A DNA stretch of 64,000 bases from Apostichopus japonicus (GCF_037975245.1 NC_092572.1:23230489-23294488), one strand, 5' to 3'. Positions 14,301 to 53,481 are shown, numbered from the stretch's first letter. Program-made: numbers and translations. Notes: generated from the sequence alone by a model not told the origin.

Positions 14301-17300
14301 CACTCCCCCTTCACCCCCCCCCCCTCCCAAATCCTTTTCATCCCCATAGATACTAAAACTGACTAGTACTAGCTCATTCTAACATGTTGACCAAGTTACA
14401 CCTTATTGATAGCCTAACTATGCCTCAGAATGTATGCATAACACCATTTCACATGTCTAACATTTTCATTTTAAATGGTTGCAGGATGACCCCTGTTGGA
14501 CCTCTCCACATGTATGGGAATTCTGCTTCAATGACCTCAGGGCCACTATCTCTCTCCATTTTCCTTTGAAATCTTGGAAATGATACACAAGTCTGTCAAC
14601 ACTCTCTAACTCTTAACAATCAACAAACAAACAAATCAGAAATCAGACCAGGGAAACTTCTCTATCTACTGTACAGAGTAAAAAATTCATTTATTAATAA
14701 TACATCATAAGACATACAGTACAGTACTGTAACGACATCGGTTTAAGAACTTTGTCGATGTTTAATAGCTCAGTTAACAGACTGTAGGTCCTGCCAGCTC
14801 CTTTAAAAGCAATTAACTGTGCAACTAATGCATAGACAGCAGTGTGCCTGTGCATATTGCTGACAGAAGGAGAAATCTATGATTGAATTTCAAATCAAGT
14901 CGCAGTCGGATGCAAAGTCTCACTCTGCTTATGCAAATCGGCAGCCACTCTGGCGCAAGTCTAACTTAACTGTTTAAGATTGGACAACTTGATCAAATTG
15001 AGGCGCGAGAGAGGGTAGGGTGTACAGCGCTTCTCACCAAAAAGCCGGAAAAAAAATCGATCGATATATCTTTTCTTCGCAATTCAACGATTTGAAACGA
15101 ACTGCTAGTGGATCGGCTGAAATGGTCACATCCTGAAAATCGGTCTCTACTGTACAATCAAGACTTCACATTGAACAGTGCTTTATTTGCGAATGATAAC
15201 TTTTGCTAATTAATTTAATATTCGGTATGCCTTCCACAGATATGTACACAAGTACAGTATGCGTATAGATGCATGGAGAGCAACAGCAAAATTATCTACT
15301 TAATTTATCAATATATGCACGAGGGAGTGGGATAGGGGGGTGGGGACGAGGAGAGGGTCAGAAGTTTGAATTATTTGGGTTACTAGTTACTATGTACACT
15401 TAAGTATACAGTAGAAGGCTCATATCACATAGCCTGAATTTATGTTACAATTCTCTACATGGTGTGATATACTTTAATGTTGAAAAGTACAATGTTACTC
15501 ATAGTCGCTGTTTAAGTACATATATCTATGGCTGGTATATGTTTGGCTTAATGTTTAGAAATATTCATATTTAGTCACATTTCTGTAATTATGTGACAAA
15601 TGCCGTCTCAAAAAAATAGGAAAACTACAATTTGGTTTGGAAAATTTTTTTCATGCAGAATTGCCAATCAAAACCTTTTTTTACGCACTTGGAGAATCAA
15701 CCATCATTAACATATAACATGTACCTGTACATGCTTGTATAAAGTACTGTAACATTTAGGCCTACCCAGTCAGTCTACATCCCAGCTCACCATGGTTTGT
15801 GTACACACTACACAGTATAAACTTAGGCCTATATAGTCTATACAACAAAGGAAAAGAGTCTAACCCATCAAATATTTGACCAACATGAAAAGTTTGTGTT
15901 GTGAAAAACGCCACTTTTGTATCCACCAATTTTTTTTTTTAAGTAATCAGCAGTAATTTTTTACGACCCTCAAGCGACCACAAATGTGGGAGAAACCTGC
16001 AAGTGCTTATGAATTACTTGTAACTGAAAAGTCGAGTGGCTTCCAATTCAACAATTTTAACTCAATTGTCTGTGAAAGTAATAGCTTTACGAAACAGCTG
16101 ATAATGTTGCAGAACAGCACGTATGACTTTTACCAGAAATCAGGGATGGATACAGCGGGTGGCTCAATGCTGTTGTATAGGATTTAAGTTGCCGTACAAC
16201 CCAACTTGAAGGATAAGCAAACCAGCCAAATATCATCATATTGATCTTTCTGTGCTGGGAATTTTTTTACCCAATGGCATTGTCAAAATCAATTTTTTTT
16301 TTAATTTCTTGTAAAGGAATGCTGACATACCCATTTTTCCTACCTTTTTTTTTCCTTAAAAAAAAAGTGTTTTGCATAACATACAGTATACAATACACAC
16401 ATATATTTGCAAGTTACATGTTTTGCCAAAATGTATGTTTCAGGATGCACAGGGATCTGAAAACTTACATTAATTATTGCTTCCAAATGAAAAGTTTAAG
16501 TCATAGTGTAATTAAGCTAGCCTCCCATCAGGACCATGTTTCACTGGAGGGTTAATTTGAATTGGTCACCTGCAGTTAAATTTAGACAGATATGGCCTGT
16601 ATTCCTTCATTCATAGTCACAAGCCCAGCTAGGCCAGATGTGGGAATAACAGGCTTATGCTCAGTTTGCGGCGACCAATACTACTGGCCAATTTTCAATC
16701 AAATAGTAATATATATACGAAAAGCATGGTTCAATATGCACATATATACCAAATGGTATTTTGTCTTTTAACTAAATTGTTTGTGCCAACATATGGTAAA
16801 GATATAGCTTTAAGGAAAATATTCCCCCAAACTATCTCCAAAAGTTCTAGCTAGGTCAACTTTTTTGCCCTAACAACTGCCAAAAAGCACTGAAGTTATG
16901 ATCAAGTTGGACTGCATGGTCTATATTGTTGCTTGCTTCCAAGAATTTTAAGTTAGGGCATATCGTAACGTTGAAACATTTTCAATATCCCCTTTGTCGT
17001 ATTGTTTATTGCAAGTGCATCACTTAACATACAATGAAAGTCATTCCTACATGAACTTTAACTAAAAAGTTCATGTACTACTAGTAACTCCCCTTTTGTC
17101 AACTAAGGTTTGGGAACTCCAACGTGCACTAGCGAAGTAGTTGACTAATCACGTACTTTTTGTTCAATATTCATATTGTAGCACACAATGCATATGTAAT
17201 AACGTATTGACAGTGTAAATTACCATACAAGAGTAAACAACAACTGACATTCATTCAAGATACTCATTTCAATAGTATAGGCAATCAATTATATCGTCGT

Positions 17301-17994
17301 TTCGATTTTAGGTCGAACTGTATTTTTTGAGGTGATTGGTTTAGACCTCGATTTATAATCATTATAGTTTGTTATTGCAATTTTTATCTAGCAGTTGGAA
17401 GAGGCAGTTGGGTTGTTTGCTTGTCCATTTTTTGTCCTAACGTGAATTGCGAGTCTGTTACTGTACTCGTCGTAGGTGTTTTACTGTGTTAGGCCTATCA
17501 CTTAATTTCAATGAGAAAGTTTTGAACACGCTACGGCTTTGCTTACTATGGTCAAATATCCAAGTCAGAAAGGCTTCTTAACATGGACAGAAATTGCTGA
17601 TGAAAATGACCGACAAAGCTGGAATATGATGAATACTAACACGTCTAATCCTACAAAGTACCGATGGACCTGTTAGCAAACTAAGGCACAATATTGTTCG
17701 TTAGCATAGTAATAATATGAAGGCACGTCTCTATCGTTCAGTACAGCAACGACACTTCATTGCATTCCTTACGCTCAGTGATACCGAAATCACTACGCTA
17801 CAGATAACCGGCAAATAAAACAGAAATATTCGTTTTCTACACAATAAACTCATTAAATCTACTTGTTAGATGTGTTCTGGAGTGTTTTGACCACTTTTAA
17901 ACGGACATTAGACCTTCAAAAGGCCATGATGCAAAAATATGAATATGTATAAAATTGCCTCACCTGTCTTTTCTTCAACGCCGTTGTCTGCCAT
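106..17994 (-). CDS. POU2F1-like: POU class 2 (Oct-1/Oct-2-like) transcription factor, 5' part, 7 exons, runs off left edge
   Basis: Seven minus-strand exons (17994-17964, 11693-11619, 7495-7194, 6532-6410, 4345-4160, 2333-2268, 237-106) join with consistent phase into about 305 residues. The product starts MADNGVEEKTD and becomes a Q/A-rich region. The exon at 237-106 carries SLQDLQQLQQLQQQNPSLQQ followed by YVLL, which matches by memory the POU2F1 segment QDLQQLQQLQQQNLNLQQF. The short MAD-start N terminus also resembles POU2F1. In this family the Q-rich part activates transcription, while the POU-specific and POU homeo domains bind the octamer ATGCAAAT in the nucleus. Those domains are not in the window and must lie left of position 1. 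Intron 1 is over 6 kb. Another Q-rich factor (Sp-type) was considered, but the QDLQQLQQLQQQN block fits Oct better. The 66-bp exon at 2333-2268 is the least certain. Confidence 0.8.
1831..1890. repeat. (TGGGG)n pentanucleotide microsatellite
   Basis: About nine tandem GGGGT units sit in a POU2F-like intron. The plus strand could form a G-quadruplex. The apparent proline/histidine ORFs on the minus strand are translations of this repeat. Confidence 0.9.
2268..2333 (-). CDS. POU2F1-like: POU2F-like coding exon 6 (probable)
   Basis: This 22-codon exon reads PWTPSGKQDSPMPESPMNQ, then YKQ, and ends at a CAG|GTTAAT donor. The acceptor AACAAG at 2334 is the one that keeps phase 0. The nearby ACAG at 2341 would put a stop in frame. 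It is proline/serine-rich and could be an alternative exon. Confidence 0.5.
2353..2985. repeat. Minisatellite, about seven units of about 98 bp, with octamer motifs
   Basis: Each unit has a GCTGTTACATACATGCAAAT-like core, then a shared stretch with ACTTACTGTTCTAACGTTAA and GTGTTTTTTAA. The first full units are 99 bp apart. The sequence ATGCAAAT occurs exactly at 2467, 2566 and 2760; other units carry ATGCAAAC. The array sits between POU2F-like coding exons 5 and 6. Confidence 0.9.
3500..3865. repeat. Foldback (inverted repeat) element
   Basis: The arms at about 3500-3640 and 3715-3860 are inverted copies. Both carry GAAGATCCTGCTAGG, an ACGTCAGGCC-like motif and a segment with CACCATGCTCATTAACCTG. 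About 75 bp of purine-rich sequence lies between them. Related fragments occur at 12,165-12,232 and 12,890-13,025. Confidence 0.75.
4160..4345 (-). CDS. POU2F1-like: POU2F-like coding exon 5
   Basis: This 62-codon Q-rich exon includes NAQQLQLLQQQLQGIQ. The acceptor is TTTTAAG. The donor AGT|GTGAGT at 4159 was preferred to CAG|GTGGTC at 4168 because it fits the consensus better. Both keep phase 0. Confidence 0.75.
5330..5582 (-). repeat. tRNA-derived SINE, copy 1 (minus)
   Basis: Read on the minus strand, the head has an A-box-like TAGCCTAGTGGTTAACGCC and a B-box-like GGTTCGATTCC. The body ends GCGAGTTCCTGCTTGCGG and the tail is a (TACA)n run. Copies 2-4 lie at 26.9, 35.4 and 54.5 kb. Confidence 0.82.
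6336..6402. repeat. 14-bp tandem repeat beside a splice donor
   Basis: Five near-perfect copies of CGTGGCCAGATTAC lie just inside the intron that starts at the exon-4 donor (6409) of the POU2F-like gene. Confidence 0.9.
6410..6532 (-). CDS. POU2F1-like: POU2F-like coding exon 4
   Basis: This 41-codon exon lies between GTGTTACAG and GTAAGG. It reads RTGAAPLILQGGQVVQAP followed by ITIQNLQNLQAAQQM and an alanine run. Phase is 0 at both ends. Confidence 0.8.
7194..7495 (-). CDS. POU2F1-like: POU2F-like coding exon 3, Q/A-rich activation region
   Basis: The acceptor CCGTCAG precedes GQEVIITPQAVVSTVQQQQP. The exon continues with AQ/VQ-rich sequence, including a QLAAAVAQVQAAQQQLQQQQ stretch. The end is uncertain: AAT before GTACGT (7194) or TTA before GTTAAT (7200). 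Both keep phase 0. Confidence 0.8.
7501..11618. other. POU2F-like intron 2, no exon recognised
   Basis: It holds AT-rich sequence, a palindromic AT minisatellite near 9.6-9.8 kb and C-rich runs. No splice-bounded open segment with family similarity was seen. Confidence 0.5.
9595..9800. repeat. AT-rich minisatellite with palindromic cores
   Basis: Imperfect units of about 30-40 bp repeat the themes ACAATAATATTG, CATACAAAAATATTG and ATCATAATAATATA. Several are self-complementary. Confidence 0.65.
11619..11693 (-). CDS. POU2F1-like: POU2F-like coding exon 2
   Basis: A TTTATCTAG acceptor is followed by a 75-bp exon reading DSQEGVLIMNTSVGSE, then SQAASQDNP, ending with one base before GTAACT. 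The phase joins both neighbours exactly. Confidence 0.75.
12165..12232. repeat. Fragment of the CCTGACGTTTCG foldback family
   Basis: It shares GTTAGCAAACTGCTTATCCA and AAGTAAGTTGGCCTGACGTT with the foldback element at 3.5 kb. It is truncated after the GTTTCG motif. Confidence 0.65.
12890..13025. repeat. Second, nearly palindromic copy of the foldback family
   Basis: GGGCCTGACGTTTCGATCCT at about 12,904 is answered by GAAGATCCTGCTAGGATCCA and AACGTCAGGCC about 45-70 bp later. It then runs through CTCTTTAGTGGATAAGCAAG. Confidence 0.7.
17964..17994 (-). CDS. POU2F1-like: POU2F-like coding exon 1 (start codon)
   Basis: The ATG at 17994-17992 opens MADNGVEEKT. The exon ends with one base of the next codon before a GTGAGG donor at 17963. 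That base plus AT from the next exon gives Asp. The 5' UTR and promoter lie upstream, above 17,995, and cannot be delimited here. Confidence 0.75.
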
Positions 17995-19043
17995 TTTGCA
18001 TATTAAAATGCCTGAAACATCAACAGGCGCGAATGCTGCGTACCCAATTATCCGAATGCTTCCGGAAATTAATTAGCACACTAAATTGAAATATTTGGAT
18101 CCTTCGACGACTCTTTAAACAAAAAAATCCACTGTATTAAGATAAATTATATAACAACTGTATTTCGGGAGATAAAGGGGTAAGTTTTAGCTTGACGATG
18201 TCTGTTTCGTTGTTTTTCCGAAGTAGAAACGTTATTCATAGATGCGGAGCAGGCGTATACGACTGCAGAGTACCTGACCAATTTAATAGGTTGTAAATAT
18301 TCCAGACGCTGTTTGTCGAATTCGGTGAGCCAGCGTTCTTTGCGGAGGACGAAACTAACTTTGCGGGTTATGTTTGGAAAACTGAATCAAGGTCTCTTAT
18401 TTACAAGAAATTGATTATTGAATCCTTGGACTGATTTCGTAATTGTGACATTCTTGAGTTCCCAAAATCGATACAAAGTAGGAAAACTTTTGAGTAGTAA
18501 AACGTTTGATGGGGGAAAAATCCCTACAGAAAAGTTCAATACAAAATATGGAGATTGCTGACTAGTGTCATAGCGCCACTAAATTGGTTTTGGCAATAAG
18601 ACAGTGGCAGTTTGGCCCATATTTTCTTCCTGGGATCATAATTAGTTTTTTAGTAAAACTGAATAATTTATATGCTATTGGAATAAGAAATCTGTGGAGC
18701 AGTGCGCATAAACTTAGCAAAGGGGTTTCAATGCATACATCTTTCATGTTAACCTCTTAGCATTTATTATTTTCTTTTTTCCGTGGCTGCTGGACAGGTC
18801 CAGATCGGATGTTTCAGATAACATCCTTGTGACATCATTCCTACAATAATATAATATTTATGTAGATGAATGACAGCACCTTCAAAAATATCTTACGAGC
18901 ATTGCAAACAAGTCAGCGGGGGGGGGGGGGGGACCATGGTGATCTCATAGACATGGTACGAAGGTGTACATTTTTTTTTGAACAATTATCCGCTATGTAT
19001 CAAAGTTCTGCATATTGACCAAGAATTTGAGTTCACGTGACAA
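17995..19043. other. Upstream region of the POU2F-like gene
   Basis: It should contain the 5' UTR and promoter by position, but no start site can be fixed by eye. The start codon lies in TATGCAAAATGG, one inserted base away from an octamer. A run of about 16 G occurs near 18,917. Confidence 0.4.
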
Positions 19044-19378
19044 TTAAAGGCATTGAAGACTCGCCCCAAACCTACAAGTGAAGTTTTCTTCTTGTCGCTA
19101 CAAAATGCAGACATTAATGAAACGTGATATATTTTTATCTTTTTATCTTGACCCGAGATATCCATCGCTGCTATGTATACTGTGTTGTGGGTATTGACCG
19201 TAGCTGTATGAATTGATTGTACACTATAGCTAGTGTCTAATAACCGACGGTAGCAAGCTGTGTGTGTATTTTCTGGGATCGATGGTGGTGTCTCACAGTT
19301 CTGTTACACCTCATTCGAAACTATGTCAGATTACCGGCATGAGACGTTTCTTTGTGCGCGAGTCTTCACACCCTTTAA
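19044..19378 (+). mobile_element. TTAA-flanked MITE, copy 1
   Basis: It is bounded by TTAA at 19,044 and 19,375. The ends read AAAGGCATTGAAGACTCGC and GCGCGAGTCTTCACACCCTT, an imperfect terminal inverted repeat. The interior matches copies at 29.6, 40.7 and 45.9 kb. It is about 335 bp with no coding capacity. A TTAA target fits piggyBac-like or other TTAA-specific transposases, but no transposase is present. Confidence 0.8.
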
Positions 19379-21229
19379 GGCTTGACAAATCATACAGCGA
19401 CCCAATTCCTAAATAGAAAGTGTCTTCTCAGAGGACGGCCTATCATGCTATAGTCGTCTTTTCCGATTAACCTATCCTGATTGTACATCATATGACTACT
19501 GTTAATCGTCAAAGCTACCGTAAGACACGACAGGACTTCGCAAACGGCATAACGGCAGTGTAGCCTGCAAATTGCTGTAGCCTAGTCTAACCATCGCCTC
19601 TGTACACGTAAGGAAGTTGTATGCTGCCACCACTTTGTCTCTGACATTCTAACTAGAGATGGACTGCTAGCATTCGCGATTTAACAGTGACGTCAACTAC
19701 TTCACCCGAAAAAACTCGTTCACGGCTAAGTGTTTCCAACATACTGATACAACTATAACATTCTTTCCTTTCGTGTCACTGTAGTGTAAATTGATTCGCT
19801 CAAAACTAGCAATCAAGCTCGAGCCAAGACTCTATTAGAGTTCATACATCAAAGTAGTTTCCAAAGAATTCATGTAGAGTATTTGGTGAGCAGAAACAAA
19901 TCTCGTGAAAAAAAGTACCATTTCGCTAGGGTCAACTTTAGAATGTATTGCAAAATGGGTGTTTCAAGGACAATGTGTGCCTTGCTAAAGAGGTTTTCAC
20001 TTCATAGGAGAAACTTATGTAATGGTATGTGCGTTAGGCAAAGTAGTCCTACACCCTTGAAGTGATGTGCATCAGAAATTGGAAGCGGGGACAATTCTCC
20101 CGAAAACCAAAAGGTGGTCTTGGAAGACTAGCAGTATAAATACATTAAAGGCCAACCAAATCGCAATGTACAATTTGTGCCTAAAGTTTGGAGTCATTGC
20201 TATACACACTAGATATTCTTTCAGATAAATACGGTTGCTAGACTTGATATGCTATGTTGTGAAATACCAAACGACCAAATCCGTGGTGGCTCGGTAATAT
20301 GGGGGCAGCAGTAAAGAATGAGAGCTGGCAAATGATAGCCATACAAAAGACATGTGTAGCCTACACAGTAAGTCTGCAGTTTATAGTCTTTGAAGTCTGC
20401 ATATATTAAGTTCAAAGTTGGTTTTACTTCGATGTTCAAAGTTGAACAATTACATACAGTTTGAAAAAAAGGATCATATAGTACTGGGCTGAAATAGTGT
20501 GTTAGTAGATCAGGGACAGCGTGTTCAACGTTTATTGTTCAACTCACCTTCATTGAATATTGATAGTTTTGTTGTCTCAGTTTATGATCATGGGGATCTA
20601 TAATGTATTACATTTGTCGATTAGTAGCAATCTTTTCACTCTTATAGAAGCGTCGGTACATCATCTTGATCGGAGCTCGCGGTATACTGCAGGGTTGTAA
20701 CAAACATATACGTCTATATGTGTACACCCAATATCCAAGCATAGACCTGTCACTATATCAATGGAGCGACCTGTTACGTAACATCCCGAGCACCGGTATT
20801 TATGCCAGTCATGTATCTTGGTATGTTAACAGTGACGTCACGGTACGTTCTTCCTATATGAACACAACAAGACGCGATGAGTCAATCCTACAATTTTAAC
20901 ATAACTGTGCCGGTACCAACATATTTAGACCCGTAACTCATCCTTATCTCTGTGACGTAGTTACCATTTCTGTATCCTGCATGTAACTATACTGTAATGA
21001 TCTAATTCAAATGGAAGCAATAGAGAGAAAGCAGGGCGAGGTGAGAATGCAGTTGGCTGTCTCGTATGTGTTGGGTGTGGTTGTGGCCTACAAATACCCT
21101 ACACGTCTAAGTTCGACCAATAGGGCTCTAGTCTAGAGAGCAAGGTAAGAATGACCTCCGTTACCATTTTTTACTTGGTTGTATACCGTAACATGATGCA
21201 CGAAATACGGCTTATTTATCATATGTGAA
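19379..21229. other. Intergenic, nothing recognised
   Basis: Short open frames of 60-77 codons occur on both strands. None shows a recognised motif, splice-bounded structure or repeat relationship. Confidence 0.5.
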
Positions 21230-22516
21230 CAGGGGCGTATCCAGGATTTTCCAAAAGGGGGGGGGCGCCAGGCATGAATGATCGCCGTCCTGGGGGATGG
21301 GTCTAAGGGGAGGGGTGGACAATTTTTGCTTTCGAAGAAGGGCTGAAATGCAAAATGGCGCCATATGCATGGGCGGCGATCCGTACTTCCGAGTGGGGGG
21401 GGGGGGATATGACCTTGTTGACTATCTAAGCGTAGCGCCACCATGAGTTGGCGCGAAGCGTACAAGAAAATTTTGGGATTAAGAAACCCTCTAGATGGCC
21501 GGAAACGGCACTTCCCGAGGTTTCCAAGCGGCATATGCCCAACTTTAAAATAGGGATGTCATGTCCGAAATATCTCATAATCAGGATCCAAAATACTTTT
21601 TTTTTTAATTTCGGGTGTTATTTTGGGAAAATTGCCCCTGTCAATCTTGTTTCAGGCGCAACGTTAGAATGTTCGAGAGCTCTTTTATATTATTCGATGA
21701 AGAAAATGGCCTCATGCAGGCTATTATAGGCCTATACACATGCAATACACAATTACACATAGTTACATTCCTAGGTACCGATTGCTAGGGCATCCAGGTG
21801 AAACGTGTATTAAGCATTACCCATGTAACATGAGATTCTCAGCTGTTCGAGGGAACATTTACGTGTGTAGGCCTACTATAGGGCCTATATGAATACTATG
21901 AGGGTGCATATATGTACTATATCAATACCGTGGGCGCAATAATACATTTTTTGTTATAGGGCCAATGAAGCCTACAGTCAACTATTCTTGCTTTATAAAG
22001 ACGCTTTATTTGAAAAGATCGCACTGCGTTTATGGTAGGCGAGAAATGAAGCTAAAAAAGAGCCGTACATTAACGATGATGCATAAATGTAGGCATGAAA
22101 ATATTCTTATCCCTGGCATTTGGTGGGGGGATATATCCCCCCCTTCCCCCAGGATCGCCGCCCATGGCCATATATGTGATCCATTTTTCGACCTTAATAA
22201 TAAGCAACATTTCCAGTAAATATGGACACAAAATGCACAATTTAGTATGGCTGGCATGTCACTTAGTGTTTATAGTGATAATACAAACACAATTACCATC
22301 TGTTTCTAAAACTATTATGCCGCCGAACTTCGCCAGAACCTTTTTTTGGCAAACAAAAAATAAAGCATACGGGAAGGGGGGGGGGGGGGTTGAGCAATCA
22401 CCGACATCTCACATAAAAGTCGTCATCAATTTTTTTTTTGCTAACCTTTTTTTTTTTGGTGACGGCCAATAGGGGGGGCGCGCGCCTGTTGCGCCCCCCC
22501 CCCCGATACGCCCCTG
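21230..22516. mobile_element. hAT-like non-autonomous element A
   Basis: The termini are CAGGGGCGTATCC and GATACGCCCCTG with poly-G/poly-C just inside. TGTGAA flanks both sides (21,224-21,229 and 22,517-22,522), so the duplication is imperfect. The interior has the family signature TAGCGCCACCATGAGTTGGC near 21,435. Length is 1.29 kb; no transposase frame is seen. Confidence 0.75.
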
Positions 22517-23105
22517 TGTGAAAGCCATATAACATGTCCAAATCATGAATAGCATGCCTATACATTTAATACCGTATAGTGTCAGTCAGGAAATCATAAC
22601 CAAATTGCATGTGTCGCCGGAAAATAGTTATTTATTAGCTCTGTACATAGACAGCATCGCGTACAAAGGGATATGTCAATTTTACCCAACAATATTTCGT
22701 ACTATAGCGACCCTAAAATAAATATCTTCCCTTATATTTGGGTAATGAACTTTGTTACCTTCTCCGTGAATTTGTCTCGGCTTGGGATATTCAGAAGGTC
22801 CAATTTGACAAAACCTCAAGGTTAAAAATAATGCTAGGATTCGTGACTTTGGGTAGAAAATTGTACATGGGGCCCTGGTCACCAGCGGCGACTGGGGGAC
22901 TGATTATTTTGGAGAACTTACAGCGGTAGCCTTAAAAGCATTGCACATGGGTTATGGGATTGGCTTCAGGCTCTTTTCTGACAGGATTACTGATGATCGT
23001 GAGTGGGGTATGGTTTTGTTTCATACGGGGGTTGATCCCCGAATTGTCCTGCTGGTGTGTTTCGTATTTATTGTTATCACTTTTAGTTACAGGTCTGCTA
23101 TATAA

Positions 23106-23432
23106 ACCCCAACTATAGCATGCTATCATGGAAAAAGTTTCTTGAGATTACGTAATCGACCTGCCTTGCTCGTAAAATGACCTCTTTCTACCAATTAGTC
23201 TGCAACGCCTGCCACCAATTTGTTCTTGTATGGGGGTCTTTGTGTGAACGCAGTTTGATTAGCTAGCCTATACACTGTAGACATGAACATATTTCCACAC
23301 AGTGTTTACATAAAGAGCCTAACGGTGTTAAGAAGCTATGTATGCTAATTGAGGTCGATTTACGACCGTTGCAGGTCGATTACGTCATCACAAAACTTTC
23401 CTAGCTATAGTGTGCTATAATTGGAGCCAATA
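23106..23432. mobile_element. MITE-like element with long inverted ends
   Basis: The left arm (CCCCAACTATAGCATGC, then AAGTTT and TTACGTAATCGACCTGC) is matched in inverted form by GCAGGTCGATTACGTCATCA, AAACTTTCC and CTATAATTGGAG on the right. The arms are about 55-60 bp and imperfect. Outer limits and target duplication are unclear. Confidence 0.6.
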
Positions 23433-24772
23433 AAGCAGATTTTTTAGCATGTGACATGGCGTAACAGATGTGATATTGTGTTCCGTGGGAGGGTCCCATC
23501 CGTGTGAGCCGGTCCTTGCGGCGGTGAAGGGTGCACTTACGGCTTCACGAAAAGTGTGTCGAGACCTGTTTTCTCCGGCCGTTTGTGTTTGCGGCATGGG
23601 GACCGGTACGTTACAATACCTGTAGAGTAACCGTATACCATGAGCAAAGGCATAATGGGGTTGTCCCAGCTTTGTTTGACAATTATCCAACATCAGACAT
23701 ATTTCATCAAAGAGATCTGATTATAGTTTGCCAGAAAAAAAATCTGTACAGTTTTATAAATAGGCCCTTTCGTGATTTAAAGTTCGTTAAGATGTATAAG
23801 TGTGATTAATGTTGTACCGTATCTTTACACTACAAAAAGCCGCATGTCTGTGACATGTGTGGAAGTTGTTGTGGAAGACTGTTCTTATGAAGCATATACA
23901 GCGGTGACTAGGTCGTGACACAATAGCGTATAGTATACGTGTCCCCCAAAATAACATAGAAAGTTCAAACTTCAAGACACATTACCGTCACATGCACAAT
24001 CAAAGCACTGTCCTTGGCCGAAGTCTAGCATTTTTTTTTTGCATAGAGTTCAATATTACACAACGTATACGCAAACACAAACTGTATAGTTATCTCTATG
24101 AGCTTTCACTATGCGTTCTTTGAAGTATATCTACAGCGGATCGAGGTGTATAAAGAAACCCGCATCTACATTGAACCGTGACATACCGTCACACTTATGG
24201 AAAGAATTTCTGAATCGGATATTACAGATGTAGCCGTATATATCTACTCTAGGCCTATGTAGGTTTTCATTGAGAGGTTTGGTAAATACGGTACAATAAT
24301 TGCAAAAAATATCTGATATATGATTCCACGAACCCCCCCCCCCCCCATTGACCTCTCGACCGTTATGTCCAGGCTCCTTAATCTTGATTTCATGATTTCA
24401 TGAAGAAACTATACAAATATGGAAGAAATTCTGACATAAGAATTATTGTATTGCCAAAGACAGTATTCCTATAGAGGTCTTATCTTTAGTGGTTGCTAGG
24501 TTTCTGTCGTCATGCAATACTGTTATCATAATGTATGTTAGGTCTTTTTATTTCTACCAGCAGAATAACAGAAAATCCCGAGAACTTCGTATACAGTCGT
24601 TAAATTTTACTACTGGAAATTTGCGACGAATGATTTTTAGGTACGCAATAACTTGTCTAGCACGTAACTGCGTTCAGAGGAAGGAAAATGGTTTCAACCC
24701 TTCATGACAAGTATTATTCTTGGACGGTTACTGAATAAAGATACATAAAGAGATAACTAAATCATCGCGAAA
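23433..24772. other. Upstream region of the SUR-like gene 1
   Basis: No coding exon was recognised. A C-run lies near 24,332. This stretch should include the promoter and 5' UTR of the gene starting at 24,773, but no element can be placed with confidence. Confidence 0.4.
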
Positions 24773-52003
<27,231 letters not shown>

Positions 52004-53481
52004 ATTTTCATCACGTTGAAGAAACCGGGAACATTCTACTTCATCTGACCGGAGATTTGAGTTATAGATATTTGGGCACGGTGCCTGAGCATACACTGAA
52101 GGATTTTCAGCCTCACTGACGTATTCAAGAACAGTTATGTAAATAAGATTAAATACAAAATATCTTCTTAATTAAAATCGTGTTGAAGACTTGTTTTTGT
52201 TATCAACCTTTACACTTGAACACGTTTATTTCATGGACCGTATGTAGTTCTTTTTCTCACGTTTGTATGGCAAATTTGGCATATATCTTTTATACATGGT
52301 GGATGCCCATTTTGTGTATTTAACCGGATTTGTATATACAGATAATATATTATTGGATCAAAAGACAACCATGTGAGTTTCAGTATTTCAATAACCAGCA
52401 AAGATATGAAAACGTTTATTGTGAAGTAACTTTCGAACCGTATAGGAGCATTCAGACATCTTTCCTGTTGGGTGAAGCACTTCATTAACTCTCCCGTCTC
52501 CCCCTAATATGTTATCACAGCCCATACTTCCCAAATAAGAAGTTACATGAGCTTGAATCTTATAGCATCCAGAAGACATTTGGCAGAAATGCATTTGTTA
52601 AACAGAAGGAGTCATAACTTGTTATTTTAGTCATCCAGATAATCACACCAATATATATATATATGTACACCTAAACAATCTTTGGTGATGTACCTTGGAG
52701 ATGAAGCAAGTAATTACTTGTTGACCTTTCGTCGTGGGAAGTCTAGGCGAAACCAGTTCCCATCATGATGCGCGCATTGCTACCAATCGTGGAAAAAACA
52801 GGCCCATTCGTTTCGTAGCAGTTTGCGACATACTACTTGCGTATTAACAGACACCCTTCACCAATTATTAAGGTAACAGTCGCTAGTGATGAACATAAGT
52901 TGTGGCTATGGTAACTGTGACACGAGCGAGGAATGAGCAAGGTTAAGCTGTAACAGTTACCATACTATATTTTGCTATAGTTAGTCACAATGTGTTCACA
53001 ACTATCGAACAATTCATTTTTTTTATAGATGTAAGTTAAGCGGCAAGTAGTCTTTGCGTTTTACAAGAAGAGTTCACCTTTCCACCACCTTTGGGTACAA
53101 TGTAGCTAATGCAGCATAACGATAACTACATGTATGAGTTACATGTGATGTAGTCCAAACAAGCCTAGTTTCAAAATACAAATTATCAAGGAATGTCTTC
53201 TTCAATTTATATCATTGGAAAACAATTTCGGTAAACGTCTCTTAACGTATTGAATATTCTAGTGTTTCAACTTCAAGAGAATATTGAAACCATGTTGGTT
53301 GTTTTCAAGCTATGTGACCGTTTTACCATGCAAATCAAAGCCATTGTATTCAGTCCTTTGAAGTTTAGTTTTCAGAGGAAAGAAACAAACCGCGGAAGGA
53401 AAGAAAAAATTGAGTTATATTAGTAAAGTTTTAAGCGCAAACGTCTCCATCTATATGTATGCTTTGATACGTTGGCGTTGC
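52004..53481. other. Intergenic gap between the convergent SUR-like genes
   Basis: It should hold both 3' UTRs. A short (TA)n lies near 52,652. No further coding sequence was recognised. Confidence 0.55.
52148..52176 (+). terminator. Candidate polyadenylation signals for SUR-like gene 1
   Basis: Two ATTAAA hexamers at 52,148 and 52,171 lie 145-170 bp after the stop, with a GT/T-rich stretch after the second. No AATAAA is seen closer. This is weak evidence without transcripts. Confidence 0.3.

Larger units (their letters stand above)
11700..17963. other. POU2F-like intron 1, no exon recognised
   Basis: It contains foldback-family copies near 12.2 and 12.9 kb and exact octamers ATGCAAAT at 13,698 and 14,931. 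The remainder is AT-rich with no recognised coding segment. Confidence 0.5.

Noticed and set aside
106-17994. Sp1/Sp4-type zinc-finger factor instead of POU2F
   Set aside because: Sp proteins are also Q-rich, but the QDLQQLQQLQQQN block and the MAD-start N terminus fit POU2F1 better. The DNA-binding domain is outside the window, so some doubt remains.
21133-22472. Several open frames of 75-133 codons as possible transposase
   Set aside because: They include poly-G/poly-C runs translated as Pro/Gly and lack hAT transposase motifs; the element is non-autonomous.
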